Shown here one piece after another: positions 8,801 through 16,727 of a stretch of DNA of 64,000 nucleotides; the first letter of the stretch is position 1; every line of letters starts with the position of its first letter. The position numbers and the translations under genes were made by a program. This DNA comes from JARRLC01 sp050290865 (GTDB lineage Bacteria; Pseudomonadota; Alphaproteobacteria; Rhizobiales; Rhodomicrobiaceae): the NCBI GenBank assembly GCA_050290865.1, contig JBNKIW010000008.1, forward strand, positions 66,228-130,227, written 5' to 3'. The notes beneath the pieces were generated by a model. The model had not been told where the DNA came from and made no database searches. It worked only from the letters and a program-made list of their open reading frames with translations.

Positions 8801-9292
8801 GCCCCAGGTATAAAAGCTCGGATAGGCGCCGTAGCTGTGGTTGGTGACGTCGAAATCGGACAGATGGTCGAGCGTTTGCAGGTACCGCGACCAATGGGAG
8901 TTGATATCGTCCTGCCCGCCGAAAATGCGGACGCCGGTCACGCTGGAGTCGTAGGCGACGCCGACACCGCCCTGGCCGTTGTCGTCAGCCGCGATCAGGC
9001 CCCCGACGCATGTGCCGTGGGGGTGGGGGCTCGATGAAAGGGGCTGGCCGTCGTTCAGCGTGCCGTTGATCGTGACATGGAGGGACGCGTCGTAATTCGC
9101 CGCCAGATCCCAGTGGGCGGCCTGCGTGCCAGTGTCCCAGATGCCGACGTGGATGCCGTTGCCGGCGTAGTCAGCCCAGATGCGTTGCAGGCCGAGCGTG
9201 TTGCTGCCAGTGTCGAAGCCGAGGCGCCCGATCAGGTACAGGTGCCATTGACTGCCGAGGAGCGGGTCGTTGGGAAGATATGTTGCGACCAT
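5804..9292 (-). CDS. Type I-secreted subtilisin-like serine protease with P domain and RTX calcium-binding repeats
   Basis: A 1162-residue secreted protease. The S8 peptidase domain spans about residues 5-350 with catalytic Asp53 (IWDTGT), His92 (PHGTCVGG), oxyanion Asn190 and Ser263 (FGGTSAAGP). A proprotein-convertase P domain (~385-483) follows, then a short early RTX patch (~562-590), an Ig-like SwmB/Big-type domain (~655-762), and RTX nonapeptides GGxGxDxLx from ~771. The C-terminus resembles the serralysin M10_C region and ends in a negatively charged-hydrophobic tail (ENDFLL) as in type I substrates. No Sec signal or prodomain is visible, consistent with ATP-driven export. The exporter genes lie divergently at 10035-13207. 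Calcium in the medium would fold the RTX part after export. The substrate is unknown. Confidence 0.93.
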   Translation of the reverse strand: MVATYLPNDPLLGSQWHLYLIGRLGFDTGSNTLGLQRIWADYAGNGIHVGIWDTGTQAAHWDLAANYDASLHVTINGTLNDGQPLSSSPHPHGTCVGGLIAADDNGQGGVGVAYDSSVTGVRIFGGQDDINSHWSRYLQTLDHLSDFDVTNHSYGAYPSFYTWGDSAKFQAASENGRGGLGTINVKSAGNSDVDGNGCSIDASRHTVTVAALSSNGQVTYYSTYGAHVLVSAPAGSVTTDLLGSSGYNGLLNGDYTNRFGGTSAAGPITAGVITLMLDANENLGWRDVQNILSYSAAGTGSLYTGVTSYEDSYWKWNGGDNWNGGGLHFSEDYGYGMVNAYNAVRMSEVWSVLNPTAATSANEAAITTGTIAVNRAINDLSTLNYSFDVAQNVSLEHVSFTVNLTHTWFTDLEIRLISPTNTVMTLYDGSTGSSSTSDYGFNYTFGVDGLRGEMSAGTWTVQIEDTYRYDTGVLNSVKFTGFGSAVTTNDVYHYTDEVLAVLGRPGQSGRQTLSDGDGGTDWIDAAAMYRNLYLDLGAGQTSTLAGTAFLTVAAGTLIENAIAGDGDDVLMGNSLDNTFYGMRGDDTLNACGGVDTACFIGNLADYTITFAGGVTTVSSNSGKFGTDTLVNFEWIQFDDQTIADPSLPDQAPDVTAPTLVSMSPADDAPAVAASSNIVLNFDESVMAGAGDIVIYNGDGTVWSSIAAADTSQVTFTANTVTVNPVGDLSASSDYYVLVDATAIADRSDNPFVGIADATAFNFVTADNTVMGTNGADLLTGTAGADTIYGLGGNDLVYGYSGDDTLYGGDGDDVMHGNSGADVLYGGNGNDVLSGRADDDTVYGDAGNDWLFGQHGNDTLYGGDGHDNLYGADGDDTLYGGDGNDILIGALGDDTLFGGAGNDAMHGNRGTDVLYGDDGDDVLCGRADDDLVYGGAGDDWLFGQHGNDMLDGGTGADYMLGGVGNDIYVVDSVYDWVSEGLGAGVDTVVTSLSYYRLGTNVENLTYNGSSTLNAAGNILDNVMLGGDGNDVFISGKGEDTIYGGAGDDILRGARGCDSLYGGAGADQFLFMSVSESEVGANRDVIQDFETGVDNISLLWADAKTDVAGNQAFSFVGAAAFSGTSGELRYDAGIVSGDVNGDQVADFEIEVASAPALTENDFLL
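6434..6892 (-). repeat. 90-residue (270-bp) segmental duplication within the RTX domain
   Basis: Seven consecutive RTX nonapeptides (residues 801-863; 6704-6892) recur 90 residues later (891-953; 6434-6622) in the same order, including the unusual members HGN, GRADDD and WLFGQHGND. At DNA level the offset is exactly 270 bp (for example AACAGCCAGTCGT at 6471 and 6741). Confidence 0.85.
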
Positions 9293-9337
9293 GACCGGGT
9301 ACTCACATATTTCGTCTCGGGCCCCGCTTGCCCGGGA

Positions 9338-9649
9338 TCATTTCTGCGGTGTGCCGTCGACCGCGAGAACGCGTCCGACGCGGAGAGTTCGGCTACCCTG
9401 TTGGCAGGGCGAATGCTGAACCAGCGTGCCTTCGACATGAAGGCTTGTGCCGGTGGGATATTCGGTCATGCCAATCCCCATCATGGGGATGAGTTCGCCC
9501 GTGGCGAGCTTCAGGAGCGGGCACACGATGCCGCCGTCAACGAGAACCCCTTTCGTCGTCATGGTCTCGGACTGGTTCGGCTGTGGCATGGCTTCCTCGC
9601 AGGCCAGGAGAACCGCCATGGCGCTCAGCAACTGCCAAATACGTCGCAT
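9338..9649 (-). CDS. Small exported protein, possible lipoprotein, upstream of the protease gene
   Basis: 103 residues from the ATG at 9649, chosen because it begins a clear export signal (MRRIW, then hydrophobic AMAVLLAC). LLAC could be a lipobox, with lipidation at the cysteine near residue 17. The mature part is a compact beta-rich sequence with two further cysteines (IVCPLL and HSPCQQG) that may form a disulfide. The pattern recalls small DUF5818-like proteins, but I cannot confirm the family. It ends 45 nt before the RTX protease start on the same strand, so they are probably co-transcribed. Protease clusters of the serralysin type often carry a periplasmic inhibitor of similar size, so an inhibitor or accessory role is a reasonable guess only. 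Confidence 0.65.
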   Translation of the reverse strand: MRRIWQLLSAMAVLLACEEAMPQPNQSETMTTKGVLVDGGIVCPLLKLATGELIPMMGIGMTEYPTGTSLHVEGTLVQHSPCQQGSRTLRVGRVLAVDGTPQK

Positions 9650-10034
9650 GGCTTGAAATCCACTTCGGCAATCTACTATTATTCGACCCAAAATATTACC
9701 TGCACATTTATTCGAGCGTGTTATCGCCAGAAGATTTAAGAACTGGTTTCAGATCCGGATCGAAAACGTCAAAATATGTTTATGCCCAAGTAAGCTGTCC
9801 CACGAGCTTCGTCTGGGAGCTGGCCGCATCTTAATTGTAGAGCAACCTTGTCGTCCGGTGCCGAGCGGCGCCGGGTTCTTTTGTGTCGCCTAAGAACCTG
9901 GTCAAGGCTTACGCTTTGAGTGAGATTTACGGCGTAACCTCGGCGCTATGCGGGCCACAACCCGGCTTCGCGGGTTGGCTGGCGCGCCGGGGCGGTGAGC
10001 GCCGCGACGAAGTTAATCAGGGACACCGTGGACA
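9650..10034. other. Divergent intergenic region between the protease and type I exporter operons
   Basis: 385 bp without a convincing gene. The left ~190 bp is distinctly AT-richer than the surroundings and should hold the minus-strand promoter for the small exported protein and protease. The right part contains two hairpins (9855-9874 and 9959-9978) that would lie in the leader of the exporter transcript. I see no unambiguous -35/-10 pair. Confidence 0.5.
9855..9884 (+). terminator. Terminator-like hairpin upstream of the exporter genes
   Basis: CCGGTGCC pairs with GGCGCCGG (one G-T) around GAGC, followed by GTTCTTTTGT. No plus-strand gene ends here, so it could terminate a small or leader RNA, or block read-through. 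Confidence 0.35.
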
Positions 10035-11903
10035 TTGCGCGAACTTCCGCCTTCGCCAGCCGGACGGCCGCCGCCAAGCGGTGAGCTGCGCGCGGCGTTG
10101 AGCGCCTGCCGGTCGGCTTTCGCCGGGGTGGCCGTGTTCAGCGCTCTCAGCAACGTGCTGATGTTGACCGGCGCGATGTTCATGCTGGAAGTCTACGACC
10201 GCGTTCTGCCCAGCAGGAGCACGCCGACGCTGGTGGCGCTGGCGGTGCTGGCGCTGATGCTGTTCGCGGCGCAGGGGCTTTTGGACGTTGCGCGCTCGCG
10301 CATCCTGACGCGCGTCGGGGCGTCGCTCGACGAGGCGCTTGGCGGCCGCGTGTTCGAAGTGCTCCTGCGGATTCCGTCCGGTGGGGCGTCCGGCGACGGT
10401 CTGCAGCCGATGCGCGATCTCGATACGGTGAGGACGTTCCTTTCCGGCACGGGGCCGAACGCTCTGCTCGATATGCCGTGGCTGCCCTTCTACCTCGCCA
10501 TCATCTTCATGTTTCACTGGCTTCTAGGGGTGGCGGCTCTGATTGGCACGATCGTGCTGGTCGGTCTGACGGTGTGCACCGAGTATCTGACGCGCAGGCC
10601 GGTCAAGGCCGCCACAGCCGAAGGCAGCATCAGAGCGGGGCTCGCGGAAGCCGGCAGACGCAACGCCGAGGTTCTGCACGCCATGGGGCTGGCACCGCGC
10701 TATAGCGGCCGCTACGCGGCCGTCAGCAACAGCCTCGTGGACAAGCAGATGGCGGCGAGCGACGTTGCGGGCGGCATCGGCGCGATCTCGAAGATGCTGC
10801 GGATGATCCTGCAGGCGGCCATGCTGGGGCTCGGCGCCTGGCTCGTCATTGTCGGACAGGCGAGCGCGGGCATCATCATCGCCGGGTCGATCCTCGTCGG
10901 GCGGGCGCTGGCGCCGGTCGATCTCGCCATCGCCAACTGGAAGCACTTGGTTGCGGCGCGCCAGAGCTGGGCGCGGCTTTCCAATCTGCTGTCGCTCTTT
11001 CCGGAGCAGGGGACGCGGCTCGCCCTGCCGGAGCCGCATCAGAGCCTCGCCGTGGAACACCTCACCGTGACGGAGCCGGCCGGCCCCCGGATCATCATCC
11101 GCGACATTTCCTTCGAGCTGCCAGCGGGGAGTGGGCTGGGCATCATCGGGCCGACCGCGGCGGGAAAATCGACGCTGGCACGGGCCATCGTTGGAGCATG
11201 GCGGGCGGCGAGCGGCCGGGTCCGGATCGACGGCGCCGGCCTGGACCAGTGGCCGCGTGAGGATCTGGGCCGCCAGATCGGCTATTTGCCGCAGGATGTC
11301 GAGCTGTTCGAGGGGACGGTGGCCGAGAACATCGCCCGCCTCGAGCCGTCGCCCGACGCGGAGAAGGTCATTGCCGCGGCGCACGCGGCGGGCGTGCACG
11401 ATATGATCGTGAACCTGCGCGACGGCTATCAGACGCAGATCGGAGAGAGCGGCGCCGTGCTGTCCGCGGGCCAGCGGCAGCGTGTCGCGCTCGCCCGCGC
11501 GCTTTACGGCGATCCGTTTCTCGTCGTGCTCGATGAGCCCAATTCCAATCTCGATGCCGATGGCGATCGCGCGCTCGTCGAGGCGGTGCGCGGCGTGCGG
11601 GGGCGAGGCGGTATCGTCGTCGTCATCTCGCACCGGCCGAGTGCGCTGGAGGGGCTCACCCACGTTCTCGTCATGCAGGAAGGGCGCGTGGCGGCCCTGG
11701 GACCGCGCGACGAGATTCTGGCGCGCCTGCAGTCCGCGCCGGTCGCGGCTGCGGCCAAGGGGCAAGAGCAAGTGCTGCAAAAGCGGGCGGGTGAAGCGCA
11801 GGGGCGCCTTGCCAGGGTCGGCGATGCAAACCCGCGCGAATTGCCAGACCCCGCTGTGGATAGCGCCAGCGGCGCACCCGGCGGGAAGGAGCCGGTGGAA
11901 TGA
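10035..11903 (+). CDS. Type I secretion ABC transporter, permease/ATPase (PrtD/AprD family)
   Basis: A 622-residue fused membrane/ATPase protein. Residues ~25-310 are the six-helix transmembrane domain opening with the PrtD-like FSALSNVLMLTGAMFMLEVYDRVL. The ATPase domain has Walker A GPTAAGKST (372-380), signature LSAGQRQ (476-482) and Walker B VVLDEP (to Glu501). There is no C39-like or degenerate peptidase domain, matching exporters of proteases and other RTX proteins. The start is a TTG at 10035; conserved sequence begins about 16 residues later, so the exact start is uncertain. The adaptor gene overlaps its end by 4 nt. The divergent RTX protease is the obvious substrate. The C-terminal ~50 residues are an unconserved tail. 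Confidence 0.93.
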   Translation: MRELPPSPAGRPPPSGELRAALSACRSAFAGVAVFSALSNVLMLTGAMFMLEVYDRVLPSRSTPTLVALAVLALMLFAAQGLLDVARSRILTRVGASLDEALGGRVFEVLLRIPSGGASGDGLQPMRDLDTVRTFLSGTGPNALLDMPWLPFYLAIIFMFHWLLGVAALIGTIVLVGLTVCTEYLTRRPVKAATAEGSIRAGLAEAGRRNAEVLHAMGLAPRYSGRYAAVSNSLVDKQMAASDVAGGIGAISKMLRMILQAAMLGLGAWLVIVGQASAGIIIAGSILVGRALAPVDLAIANWKHLVAARQSWARLSNLLSLFPEQGTRLALPEPHQSLAVEHLTVTEPAGPRIIIRDISFELPAGSGLGIIGPTAAGKSTLARAIVGAWRAASGRVRIDGAGLDQWPREDLGRQIGYLPQDVELFEGTVAENIARLEPSPDAEKVIAAAHAAGVHDMIVNLRDGYQTQIGESGAVLSAGQRQRVALARALYGDPFLVVLDEPNSNLDADGDRALVEAVRGVRGRGGIVVVISHRPSALEGLTHVLVMQEGRVAALGPRDEILARLQSAPVAAAAKGQEQVLQKRAGEAQGRLARVGDANPRELPDPAVDSASGAPGGKEPVE

Positions 11904-13207
11904 GCGGCGCTCCGATGCGACACCGGCGCTCGATCCGGCGAAATCTCTTTGGCGGCGCCGCTGTTGCGCTCGCGCTCGTTGCGCTGATCGGCGGCTGGGC
12001 GACGACGGCGGAAATCTCCGGCGCGGTCATCGCCAGCGGCAGGGTGGTCGTGGTCTCCGACGTCAAGAGAGTGCAGCACCCGTCGGGCGGCGTGATAGGG
12101 GAGATCGCGGTAAAGGATGGCGACGTGGTGCGGCAGGGCGATTTCCTCATTCGCCTGGACCCGACGATCACGCGGGCCAATCTGGCCATTGTCGTCAAGG
12201 GCCTTGACGAGCTTTATGCCCGTCGGGCGCGGCTTCAGGCGGAGCGGGACGCGCGGCCAGCCCCGGTCTTTCCGCCTGAATTGACGGCGCGCAGCGCCAA
12301 TTCCGCGGTGGCCGCGCTGATGGAAAGCGAGCGGCGCTTCTTTGCGCTGCGCGCGAAGGCGCGGGCGGGCAATGTGAGCCGTCTCAAGGAGCGCATCCAG
12401 CAACTCCGCGAGGAGGTGACCGGTCACACCCAGCAGGCCGAGGCGAAGTCGAGGGAAATCAAGCTGATCAAGCGCGAGCTTGAAGGGGCGAGAAAGCTTT
12501 GGAGGAAGCAGCTTATTCCGATCGCGAAGATGACGGCGCTGGAGCGCGAGGCCGCGCGGATTGGCGGCGAGCGGGCGCAACTGAGCGCGCGCATCGCCGA
12601 GGCCAAGGGCAAAATCGCCGAAACGGAGCTGCAGATCCTTCAGATCGAACGCGATTTCAGCGCGGAAGTGGCGCGGGAGTTGCGCGATCTGGATGGGCGT
12701 GTCGGCGAACTCGTCGAGCGCAAGGTGGCCGCGGAGGAGCAGTTGCGGCGGGTCGAGCTGCGGGCGCCTCAGGACGGGGTTGTCCATGAGCTGGCTGTGC
12801 ACACGGTTGGCGGCGTGGTCACGCCGGGCCAGGTGGTGATGCTGATCGTGCCGCTGGAGGATGATCTGGCCGTCGAGGCGAAGGTCAGCCCGTCGGACAT
12901 CGACCAACTCGTGCCTGGCGCCGCAACCAATATCCGCTTCCCGGCGTTCAACCAGCGCACCACGCCCGACGTGGACGGCGTTCTTAGCCGGATTTCCGCC
13001 AATGTCACGACCGATCCGCGAACGGGCGAGAGCTATTACACGGTCCGCACGACGTTCGATGCCGGCAAACTGTCGAAGAGCACCGGGATCAAGCTCGTGC
13101 CCGGCATGCCGGCGGAGGTTTTCATCCGGACATCGTCGCGCAAAGCCATTTCCCTGGTTCTCAAGCCGCTCACGGACCAGCTGAACAAGGCGTTCCGCGA
13201 GGACTGA
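11900..13207 (+). CDS. Type I secretion periplasmic adaptor (HlyD/PrtE family)
   Basis: A 435-residue membrane-fusion protein: short cytoplasmic basic N-terminus, one transmembrane helix (~16-38), a lipoyl-like half near residues 45-95 (GRVVV..VQHPSGGVIGEI..KDGDVV), a long alpha-helical hairpin (~105-285), the second lipoyl half (RAPQDGVVHELAVHTVGGVV) and a beta-barrel with the family's LVPGMPAEVFI near the end. It begins inside the ABC gene's stop (ATGA overlap), so the two are co-translated. It would bridge the inner-membrane ABC transporter to an outer-membrane TolC-like channel. No TolC gene is in the window. Confidence 0.93.
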   Translation: MSGAPMRHRRSIRRNLFGGAAVALALVALIGGWATTAEISGAVIASGRVVVVSDVKRVQHPSGGVIGEIAVKDGDVVRQGDFLIRLDPTITRANLAIVVKGLDELYARRARLQAERDARPAPVFPPELTARSANSAVAALMESERRFFALRAKARAGNVSRLKERIQQLREEVTGHTQQAEAKSREIKLIKRELEGARKLWRKQLIPIAKMTALEREAARIGGERAQLSARIAEAKGKIAETELQILQIERDFSAEVARELRDLDGRVGELVERKVAAEEQLRRVELRAPQDGVVHELAVHTVGGVVTPGQVVMLIVPLEDDLAVEAKVSPSDIDQLVPGAATNIRFPAFNQRTTPDVDGVLSRISANVTTDPRTGESYYTVRTTFDAGKLSKSTGIKLVPGMPAEVFIRTSSRKAISLVLKPLTDQLNKAFRED

Positions 13208-13234
13208 GCGGCGGGAAGCTTTGCGCTTCATCGT

Positions 13235-14182
13235 TCAGTACTGCCGGATCCGGACGCGGTTGCGGAACACCGGGGCCAGCTCGGGCTCGTAGAACGAGGC
13301 AAAGGTATCCAGTGCGTTGTCCCAGTCGCAGAGCCCGAGGCGTGTCGCCGCGATGAGCGCCTTGAGTTTCGCCTTTTGTGCCTGAAGGCGCCACCCATGC
13401 AGGTCGGCGCGTAGCTTGCGGCGGGCCCATTTGTGGAATTCGGCGATCGCGGCATTGCGGTGCCGGCGGCGAAGAAAGCGCCGGGAGGCTTGTAGAATGC
13501 GGATGGTTTGATGGCAGGTCAGCGCCTGGGGGGAGCCCGCGGCGCCGGCTGCCGCCAGCCCATAACAGACGGGTTCGCGGAGTTTCACAAGGCGCCCGCC
13601 GGCAGCTACGCGCAGTGTCAGAGCAAAATCCGGGCAGGAGATGAGGTCTTCGGGCAGGGGCGCGGCCTGGCGCACCCTTGCGGTCCGATAGATGGCGCGC
13701 GCGCTGGAGAAGCCCATGAGCTGGATCAGGTGCAGCAGCGAGTCCGGTTCCAGGACGGCGGCATAAGAGACCGGCCGCACGGCGTCGAGTTCGCTCTCGG
13801 ATAGCGGACCGGGACCATAGGGGAGCGCGCGGCCATAAGCGACATCGGCATTGTCCATGGTTGCCATGTCGATGAGGTATTCGGTCGAGCGGGTGATGAG
13901 CGGGCTGCAGCAGTCGCAAAGCCGAAGCCATTTGCCCTTGGCCAGCGGGATGGCGCGGTTGAGCGCGGCGTATACGCCAGCGTCTCCCTGCTTGACGAAG
14001 GTAACGTGCTGGCGCGTCACGGCGAATTGCTCGCACAAGTCGATGGAGCCGTCGGTCGAGCCGTCGTCGACGATGATGACCTCGCCGGGAGTCAGTTCCT
14101 GTTCGCGGGCGATGCTTTCCAGCACGCAAGGCAGGTAGGCAGCCTTGTTGTAGGACGTGAGGATGTAGGAAACACCGGCCAT
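13235..14182 (-). CDS. Family 2 glycosyltransferase
   Basis: 315 residues from the ATG at 14182, chosen because it starts the GT-A fold (SYILTSYNKAAYL). The nucleotide-binding IIVDDGSTDGS motif follows near residue 36. The place where a metal-binding DxD is expected reads LRLCDCCSP, so only one acidic residue is present. The C-terminal ~100 residues are basic and helical. It would transfer a sugar from a nucleotide-sugar to a glycan or lipid acceptor in the cytoplasm. Its upstream neighbour on the same strand is an MsbA-like exporter, but 24 residues-worth of unrelated DNA plus a large gap separate them, so an operon is not evident. The acceptor is unknown. Confidence 0.85.
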   Translation of the reverse strand: MAGVSYILTSYNKAAYLPCVLESIAREQELTPGEVIIVDDGSTDGSIDLCEQFAVTRQHVTFVKQGDAGVYAALNRAIPLAKGKWLRLCDCCSPLITRSTEYLIDMATMDNADVAYGRALPYGPGPLSESELDAVRPVSYAAVLEPDSLLHLIQLMGFSSARAIYRTARVRQAAPLPEDLISCPDFALTLRVAAGGRLVKLREPVCYGLAAAGAAGSPQALTCHQTIRILQASRRFLRRRHRNAAIAEFHKWARRKLRADLHGWRLQAQKAKLKALIAATRLGLCDWDNALDTFASFYEPELAPVFRNRVRIRQY

Positions 14183-14425
14183 AACGCACCACTTCGCACG
14201 GGCGCGGCGATCCGCGCTTCTGTTGTGCAGTCCTAACCGGCAGAAGGGTGCGATGCAATCTAAAATAGATACGCAATAACAACCGCGCGTAATACGGGTA
14301 TTGTGAAAGCCTTTCCGCGGCGACGAAGAGAGCTCACGACGTGGCGCACTACGCCCGGGCGTGACGTAAAGCACTGACCCAGGCCGGGTATGGTGAGAAA
14401 ATGTGAAAAACCGGCGGTGAAGCGT

Positions 14426-16222
14426 TCAGACCGCCTCGCGCTCGTCCTCGCCCTGCGCATACTGGATATCGTAGAGCCGCGCGTAAATGCCGCCCGCCGC
14501 GATCAGTTCGCGGTGCGTGCCGCTTTCGGCGAGACGTCCCTTATCGATAACGTGGATGCGATCGGCGTTCAGGACAGTCGCCAGCCGGTGAGCGATAACC
14601 AGCGTCGTGCGGCGCTCCGTCAGTTGGGCCAGGGCGCGCTGGATGGCCTGTTCGGATTCGCTGTCGAGCGCCGATGTCGGCTCGTCCAGCAGAATGATGG
14701 GGGCGTTCTTGAGGAACGCGCGCGCGATGGAGATGCGCTGGCGCTGGCCGCCGGAAAGCTGGCCGCCCAGTTCGCCGACCTGCGTGTCATAGCCGTTCGG
14801 CAGCGCCTCGATGAAATGATGCGCGTGGGCAGCCTTGGCGGCGGCAACGATGGCTTCCTCGCTGGCATTGTCGAGCCCGGCGGCGATGTTCTCACGCACG
14901 GTGCCGGTGAAAAGGAAGACATCCTGGCTGACAAGTGAAATCTTGGACCGGAGTGAAGACAGGCGTACGTCGCGAATATCCTGCCCGTCGATGCGCACCG
15001 CGCCGAGCTGCGGGTCCCAGAACCGCAGGATAAGGTTCATGATGGTGGTCTTGCCGCTGCCCGAAAGGCCCACGAGCGCCGTCGTCTTGCCCGCCTGGGC
15101 GGCGAGCGTCAGGCCGGTGAGCACATTGGCCTTCGGCTCATAACCGAAGGTCACGTCCTCAAGCCCGATTTCACCCTTGGGCACGTTCAGCGCCGGCGCA
15201 TCGGCCTGTTCTTCGATCACGGGCTGTGTATCGGTCAGGTCATACATCATCTGCAGCATGATGCAAGCCTGACTGAGCTGCAACTGCACCCGCCCCAGGC
15301 GGCGCGCCGGTTCATAGGCCATCAGCAGCGCCGTGATGAAGGAGAAGAACTCGCCCGGCGTTTCGTTGTAGGTCAGGCTGCGCCACCCCGCGTAGAGGAT
15401 GACCGCGGCCACCGTGATGCCGCCGAGCGTATCCACCAGCGGATTGACGCGCGCATTGACGGAAACCAACTTGTTGGACAGCCGTTCCACAGACCGCACC
15501 GCACCGTCCATGCGTGTCCGCATCGCGTCTTCCAGCGTGAAAGCCTTGACGACGCGGATGCCCTGCGAGGTCTCGCGCATGGTGTTGATGATATGCGAGG
15601 CGGACATGAGTTCTGACTTTACCACGCCGCCGAGGCGCTTCATGAACTTCCTTTGCGCGTAGGCGCCAATGGGCAAGCCTACGGCGCAGATGGCGAACAG
15701 CACCGGCTGCTGCACGACCATCACGGCGACGAGGCTACCGAGCGTCATGAGGTCGCGCCCGAGGCTCGTGGCCAGAAGGTTGAGGGCATTGCGCGCCGAC
15801 TGGGCGATCTGCGTGACCTGCACGATGAGGTCGGAGGAGGCGCTCCGCTGAAAAAAGGACAGATCCTGGGTAAGGAGGCTGTCGTACAACTTGCGCTGCG
15901 TCCCGGCGACGATACTGTTGCCGATGCGCGCTAGGAGAACTTCCTGGAAATAGGAAGCGGCGCCCTTGGCGACGTAGATGGAGACGACCACGGCGGGGAT
16001 CCAGACGAGGGCGCCCGGCTGCCGGTCGACGAAAATCAGGTTGATGACGTCCTTCATAAGGTAGGCGGCGCCGCCCGTGCATGCGGCGGCGATGAACATG
16101 AAGACGAAAGCAACGGCATAACGCGGCGCGTATTGGCGCCAGTTTTCGGAAAGAAGCCGCCCGACAAGCCGAAGCTGGTCCTTCGGCAATATCATCTCCA
16201 GAATAACCATGAAATCCGCCAC
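14426..16222 (-). CDS. ABC transporter, fused permease/ATPase, MsbA-like lipid or multidrug exporter
   Basis: A 598-residue half-transporter: six membrane helices over about residues 30-320 (with YLMKDVINLIF early), then an ATPase domain with Walker A GLSGSGKTT, signature LSGGQRQ, Walker B ILLDEPTSALD and an H-loop histidine in IAHR. It would dimerise and flip lipid-linked or amphipathic substrates across the inner membrane. The frame opens with GTG 16222; ATGs at 16210 and 16195 are alternatives and none has a convincing ribosome-binding site. The neighbouring glycosyltransferase on the same strand supports a lipid or glycan export role, but substrate is inference. Confidence 0.9.
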   Translation of the reverse strand: MADFMVILEMILPKDQLRLVGRLLSENWRQYAPRYAVAFVFMFIAAACTGGAAYLMKDVINLIFVDRQPGALVWIPAVVVSIYVAKGAASYFQEVLLARIGNSIVAGTQRKLYDSLLTQDLSFFQRSASSDLIVQVTQIAQSARNALNLLATSLGRDLMTLGSLVAVMVVQQPVLFAICAVGLPIGAYAQRKFMKRLGGVVKSELMSASHIINTMRETSQGIRVVKAFTLEDAMRTRMDGAVRSVERLSNKLVSVNARVNPLVDTLGGITVAAVILYAGWRSLTYNETPGEFFSFITALLMAYEPARRLGRVQLQLSQACIMLQMMYDLTDTQPVIEEQADAPALNVPKGEIGLEDVTFGYEPKANVLTGLTLAAQAGKTTALVGLSGSGKTTIMNLILRFWDPQLGAVRIDGQDIRDVRLSSLRSKISLVSQDVFLFTGTVRENIAAGLDNASEEAIVAAAKAAHAHHFIEALPNGYDTQVGELGGQLSGGQRQRISIARAFLKNAPIILLDEPTSALDSESEQAIQRALAQLTERRTTLVIAHRLATVLNADRIHVIDKGRLAESGTHRELIAAGGIYARLYDIQYAQGEDEREAV

Positions 16223-16354
16223 CGTCTCGTCGCCGGAGCGCGCATTCCAGAATGCGCGGCGCTCGATAAGGTCATAGACCGTTACCTGTCGTGTGTCAAA
16301 AGCACCACCGCAGGCTATACAGCTTTTCGCACCGGGAACAGCGCAAAAGATTAA

Positions 16355-16379
16355 CGGCGGGCCAGTGTCCGGCCCGCCG
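16355..16379 (-). terminator. Rho-independent terminator downstream of the DUF2892 gene
   Basis: CGGCGGGCC (16355-16363) and GGCCCGCCG (16371-16379) form a perfect 9-bp stem around a 7-nt loop. On the minus strand the stem is followed by TTAATCTTTT. It separates the DUF2892 gene from the ABC exporter gene. Confidence 0.75.
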
Positions 16380-16403
16380 CGATATGGATTGACGCGAGAC
16401 CCG

Positions 16404-16589
16404 TCACTTCTTGCAGGTATTGATGCCGAGAAGGGCGTAGGGCGGGCACCAGCCGATGATCCCGGTCAGAAGCGGTATGACGCCGATCCAGCCCCACGGC
16501 GTCTGCGGGCCGACAAATACGAGCGCGATGAGCACCACGCCGACGATAATGCGCAAAATACGATCAATCCCACCGACATTGCTAGTCAT
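16404..16589 (-). CDS. DUF2892 (YgaP-type) small inner-membrane protein
   Basis: 61 residues from the ATG at 16589, which has a good GGAGGG ribosome-binding site; the frame extends 10 residues further but without such a site. It has two hydrophobic helices and the DUF2892 pattern: NVGGIDRILRII at the start, GWIGVIPLLTGIIGWCPPYALLGI at the end. Cys48 and Cys59 are in the family's usual places. In other bacteria this domain is found alone or fused to rhodanese in sulfur-handling proteins. A Crp/Fnr gene lies upstream on the same strand. Confidence 0.9.
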   Translation of the reverse strand: MTSNVGGIDRILRIIVGVVLIALVFVGPQTPWGWIGVIPLLTGIIGWCPPYALLGINTCKK

Positions 16590-16727
16590 GGCAACACCCT
16601 CCGTTGATTTTGAAGCCACCAGAATAGACCCGTTTTCAGGCGTCTGTATGTAACTAAGTCACGATCGCCTGCAAGAACCGTGCGAGCCTCCGTTTCTTCG
16701 CCGGCAGACTTGGCGTCATCGCGGCGA

